From: Saprospiraceae bacterium
GTDB taxonomy: Bacteria; Bacteroidota; Bacteroidia; Chitinophagales; Saprospiraceae
Direction of reading: 5' to 3'
Assembly (NCBI GenBank): GCA_016714785.1
Contig: JADKCC010000057.1
Span: forward strand, 62,001-126,000
Length of the DNA: 64,000 nt
Shown here: positions 60,991-64,000 of the stretch, in pieces
Numbering within the stretch: position 1 is the stretch's first letter
Layout of the letters: each line of letters opens with the position of its first letter
Notes under the pieces: generated by a model
What the model was told of the DNA's origin: nothing
Databases searched by the model: none
What the model saw: the letters and a program-made list of their open reading frames with translations, nothing else
Program-made: the position numbers and the translations under genes

Positions 60991-63669
60991 ATGAATTTAC
61001 ATTTTCATCTGCATTATAAAACTGTGTATGGAGAGCAGATTGGCATTGAATATTTTTATGACAATACTGACGAAAAACATAAATCCACTCTTACTTTTCA
61101 GACTTATGATGGAGAAAACTGGTCAGGTCAACTTCCGATTTCAAAGATTATTACCGTACACTACAGATATGTAATGCTAAAAGATGGCAAAGTGGCCGTC
61201 ACAGAATGGGGAAAATATAGGAATATAGCACCACAAAAAGGTATAAACACAATAATAGAAGATAAGTGGAGACCACGAGCTAATGAAAACAACGCCTTTT
61301 TGTCCACAGCGTTTACTGACTCAATATTCCGAAGATCTGCCCATACGAAAGCTAAAAAATCTTCCAAAACAATTACTAAAAATAGCATAACATTTAGATT
61401 GACATCTGCGACCATTCAACCACATTTGTCATTTGGCATCATTGGCAATACCAAAGCCTTGGGTGAATGGGAAAAGCCTTTAATGATGGATGAAAGTGAT
61501 TTTCCTGAATGGAAGATTGATATCCCAATACATGATGACAATATTCAGCTATCCTACAAATATGTGGTGCTTGACACCGCTGATCAAACCATCAAAGTAT
61601 GGGAAGAAGGCGAAAATCGTGTTTGTCATTTAGCTCTTTCTGCCGACCAAAAACACCAAATCGTCATTGCCGATGATCAGTTCAGATACAAAGATGCACA
61701 TTGGCGTGGCGCAGGCGTAGCCATACCGGTATTTTCATTGCGCAGTCATCAAGGATTTGGGATTGGTGAGTTTGCTGATTTAAGATTACTTACAGATTGG
61801 ACTGCTGAGTTGGGTATGAATATCATCCAAGTCTTACCTGTCAATGATACCATTGCCAATAAAAATTGGGTAGATAGTTATCCTTATGCAGCCATATCTG
61901 TTTTCGCACTACATCCACTGTACATCCATTTGCCAAGTATTGCTACATTTAAAGACAAAAAAATACAGAAGGATTTTGATGCAGAATGTAAAGCATTAAA
62001 TGCTCTAGATAAAGTTGATTTTGAAAAGGTTTTAGATGCTAAATTTCGGTATTTGCGTATTCTTTTTGATCAAGAGTATGCGTCATTTAAACTGAGCAGC
62101 GAATACCAAGATTTTTATAATAACAATACTACTTGGCTGAAGCAATATGCTGTATTCTGCCATTTGCGCGACAAAAACAAAACTTGCAATTTTAATCTTT
62201 GGCCCGAATACGCTCAATACACTGAGGATGTTTTACACACATTGTGCAATACTTCTTATAAAGACTTTTATGAGATAGAATTTTACTATTTCATTCAGTT
62301 TCATGCAGACAAACAATTGCTAGAAGCTAAAGAATACGCTAGGACAAAAAGTGTAGTACTCAAAGGAGATTTGCCCATTGGTATATATAGGCATAGTTGC
62401 GATGCTTGGGTAGCACCTTCACTCTACAATATGGATGAGCAAGCAGGAGCACCACCAGATGATTATGCAGTTTTGGGTCAAAATTGGGGATTTCCTACTT
62501 ACAATTGGGCAGTAATGGCCAAAGACGGATTTAACTGGTGGAGACAGCGGATGCAACAGCTCAATAGATATTTTGACGCTCTGCGTATAGATCACATATT
62601 AGGGTTTTTTAGAATTTGGTCCATACCTACGCATCAAGTAGAGGGCACGATGGGTATGTTTAATCCAAGACTGCCAGTATCTAGAGATGAGTTAAATGGT
62701 TATGGAATCACCGGTGACCTAACAAGGTACACATTACCGTACATCACACAAGATATTTTAAAACAGCTTTTCGGAAAAGATGTGGAAGATATATTTGAAA
62801 TATTTTTCTCTATCAGTAAAGATGGTAAAATAGTTTTTAAATCTTCGTTTGATGATCAGCAAAAGATCAGTGTTTTTATCAGCCAAAATACACAATATAG
62901 CAAATATGAAAAGTCATTACTTAGATTGATGACTGAAGTATTATTGTTGGTAGAACCAAATACAGATGGTCATTATTTTAATCCTAGGATAACACTATCT
63001 ACGACTTATTTTTACAGCCAATTGGACAATTACACCAAGGCGAGATTTAATGCACTTTACAATGATTATTACTTCAAAAGGCATGATGAATATTGGAAGC
63101 AGCAAGCATTGTGGAAGTTGCCTGCGATCCTTGATGCTAGCAATATGCTGATTTGTGGTGAAGATCTAGGTATGATACCACAATCTGTGCCAGGTGTAAT
63201 GCGAGAAATGAACATCATCTCATTAGAAATACAAAGAATGCCCAAAGGCAATGCAAAATTTGGTGAGGTGAGATCTTATCCATACTTTTCGGTATGCAGT
63301 CCATCTTGCCATGATATGTCCACCATCAGAGGTTGGTGGCAAGGGGACCATGAATTGGCTAAAGAATATTTTTATAATTACCTCCATAGGTATGGCTTGG
63401 CCCCGATGGATTGCAGTCCTGATATAGTGCAAGCTATCGTAGATGATCATCTAGCATCACCGAGTATGATGGCGATATTTCCTATACAGGATTTGATAGG
63501 GATGGATGCTACTTTGCGAAATCAGACAGCAGAAGCAGAGCAAATCAATGAACCAAGCAATCCAAAACATTATTGGCGTTTTAGATTTCATATTGCCTTA
63601 AATGACCTGCTCGATGCCAAGGAATTAAATACAAAGATCAAAGAAATGGTCAAAAAGAATGGAAGATAG
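60991..63669 (+). CDS. malQ: 4-alpha-glucanotransferase with two N-terminal CBM20-like domains
   Basis: An 892-residue GH77 enzyme that moves alpha-1,4-glucan segments between chains in starch/glycogen and maltose metabolism. Two starch-binding-like domains precede the barrel: residues 1-100 (RYVMLKDGKVAVTEWGKY) and ~125-220 (FGIIGNTKALGEWEKPLMMD, YKYVVLDTADQTIKVWEEGE). The GH77 core has GVAIPVFSLRSHQGFGIGEF, the nucleophile DALRIDHILGFFRIW, the acid/base CGEDLGMIPQSV and the third acid in PSCHDMSTIRGWW. This architecture matches plant DPE2-type and Bacteroidota enzymes rather than the short E. coli MalQ. No signal peptide, so cytoplasmic. Confidence 0.93.
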   Translation: MNLHFHLHYKTVYGEQIGIEYFYDNTDEKHKSTLTFQTYDGENWSGQLPISKIITVHYRYVMLKDGKVAVTEWGKYRNIAPQKGINTIIEDKWRPRANENNAFLSTAFTDSIFRRSAHTKAKKSSKTITKNSITFRLTSATIQPHLSFGIIGNTKALGEWEKPLMMDESDFPEWKIDIPIHDDNIQLSYKYVVLDTADQTIKVWEEGENRVCHLALSADQKHQIVIADDQFRYKDAHWRGAGVAIPVFSLRSHQGFGIGEFADLRLLTDWTAELGMNIIQVLPVNDTIANKNWVDSYPYAAISVFALHPLYIHLPSIATFKDKKIQKDFDAECKALNALDKVDFEKVLDAKFRYLRILFDQEYASFKLSSEYQDFYNNNTTWLKQYAVFCHLRDKNKTCNFNLWPEYAQYTEDVLHTLCNTSYKDFYEIEFYYFIQFHADKQLLEAKEYARTKSVVLKGDLPIGIYRHSCDAWVAPSLYNMDEQAGAPPDDYAVLGQNWGFPTYNWAVMAKDGFNWWRQRMQQLNRYFDALRIDHILGFFRIWSIPTHQVEGTMGMFNPRLPVSRDELNGYGITGDLTRYTLPYITQDILKQLFGKDVEDIFEIFFSISKDGKIVFKSSFDDQQKISVFISQNTQYSKYEKSLLRLMTEVLLLVEPNTDGHYFNPRITLSTTYFYSQLDNYTKARFNALYNDYYFKRHDEYWKQQALWKLPAILDASNMLICGEDLGMIPQSVPGVMREMNIISLEIQRMPKGNAKFGEVRSYPYFSVCSPSCHDMSTIRGWWQGDHELAKEYFYNYLHRYGLAPMDCSPDIVQAIVDDHLASPSMMAIFPIQDLIGMDATLRNQTAEAEQINEPSNPKHYWRFRFHIALNDLLDAKELNTKIKEMVKKNGR

Positions 63670-63692
63670 GTAAATATACATTGGGAGCAGTA

Positions 63693-64000
63693 TTAAAAAT
63701 AATTACTTTTGGGCCAGTTATTTAAAAAAACTTGGCAACTTTCCGACACTGTTTGGTCTATAGGTCTGTATTTTAACCCTAAAATATCAACAGATTTTTC
63801 ATTAGAATATTGGGCTTCAACCGAGGTACTTTTTATAGTTTCTTGCGTGATTGCTGGTGCGTTGTTCATTATAAATGACCGTACCGCTTCAAGGCGCCAG
63901 ATGATACCAGCAAGAAGATAATTAATTTTTTTGTTAGGTGGATCTACGTTTAAGCTTTTAGCGATTTTTTCAAACATAATTTTGAAAGAAACATTTTCGG
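63693..64000 (-). CDS. NAD-dependent epimerase/dehydrogenase (C-terminal fragment, 5' end off right edge)
   Basis: The visible 102 codons of an open frame read through the right edge. KIAKSLNVDPPNKKINYLLA, RLEAVRSFIMNNAPAITQET and LGLKYRPIDQTVSESCQVFL are typical of the substrate-binding end of extended short-chain dehydrogenases of the dihydroflavonol-reductase type (a LGxKxRPIxxT ending). The NAD-binding half is outside the window. It converges on malQ with a 23-bp gap. Confidence 0.75.
   Translation of the reverse strand, partial: ENVSFKIMFEKIAKSLNVDPPNKKINYLLAGIIWRLEAVRSFIMNNAPAITQETIKSTSVEAQYSNEKSVDILGLKYRPIDQTVSESCQVFLNNWPKSNYF

Overview
This 64-kb window is an AT-rich chromosomal segment that fits a Bacteroidota bacterium, plausibly of the Saprospiraceae/Chitinophagia kind; the family is an inference and no rRNA is present to test it. 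The indicators are: TAnnTTTG-type -7 promoter boxes in front of many genes with no Shine-Dalgarno signals, a fused CcoN-CcoO cbb3 oxidase, a decayed protein carrying a type IX secretion (T9SS) type A sorting domain, a TonB-dependent receptor with an N-terminal carboxypeptidase-like domain, a bacterial GGGP synthase, and many secreted proteins whose signal peptide ends in Gln or in a Cys lipobox. No tRNA, rRNA, CRISPR array, prophage or complete insertion sequence was seen.

Layout. 1-2.3 kb: cbb3 oxidase (fused ccoNO, cut by the left edge) and ccoS, minus strand. 2.6-8 kb: alpha/beta hydrolase, S41 protease, tsaB, two cysteine-free ArsR-type regulators, and a Sua5/TsaC protein; tsaB and tsaC belong to the t6A tRNA modification pathway. 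8-8.6 kb: a repeat-rich non-coding block with 14 short units spaced by one DNA helical turn. 8.6-14 kb: EEP-family hydrolase, bifunctional aspartokinase/homoserine dehydrogenase, DUF486 membrane protein, AlkA-like glycosylase. 14-18.5 kb: three consecutive exported amidohydrolase-fold proteins, of which only the middle one keeps a full metal-binding set. 18.5-21.4 kb: a low-gene-density stretch with an orphan secreted protein, a 222-bp tandem repeat built of hairpins, and a T9SS pseudogene. 21.7-25.7 kb: TolC, unknown, MOSC, GT2 and an acidic unknown protein in a tight run. 25.7-30.1 kb: AAA/DUF4143 ATPase with three 33-bp repeats upstream, fdhD-mobA (molybdenum cofactor), cyanophycinase. 30.5-33.7 kb: GGGP synthase, rsgA, murA (with Asp in place of the fosfomycin-target Cys). 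33.7-39.2 kb: small secreted/lipoproteins, DinB-like, mutS2. 39.2-48.7 kb: galK, PadR plus PspC membrane protein, queG, MarC, TPR protein, BlaI plus M56/TonB. 49-56.5 kb: ahcY, rhomboid protease, tdk, DUF3108, rnr. 56.6-64 kb: TonB-dependent receptor, two secreted unknowns, a CBM20-GH77 4-alpha-glucanotransferase, and a C-terminal fragment of an NAD-dependent epimerase/dehydrogenase at the right edge.

Most genes are housekeeping. The undescribed material lies mainly between genes: (i) a small terminal-inverted-repeat element in two full copies and one decayed copy, (ii) the helically phased array near 8.3 kb, (iii) the hairpin-rich 222-bp tandem repeat near 20 kb, (iv) three 33-bp dyad-containing repeats just upstream of the DUF4143 ATPase promoter, and (v) a threefold ATAGTACC-type site at the padR promoter. 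No clear new defence or metabolic system was recognised. All identifications are from reading motifs; no database search was run.
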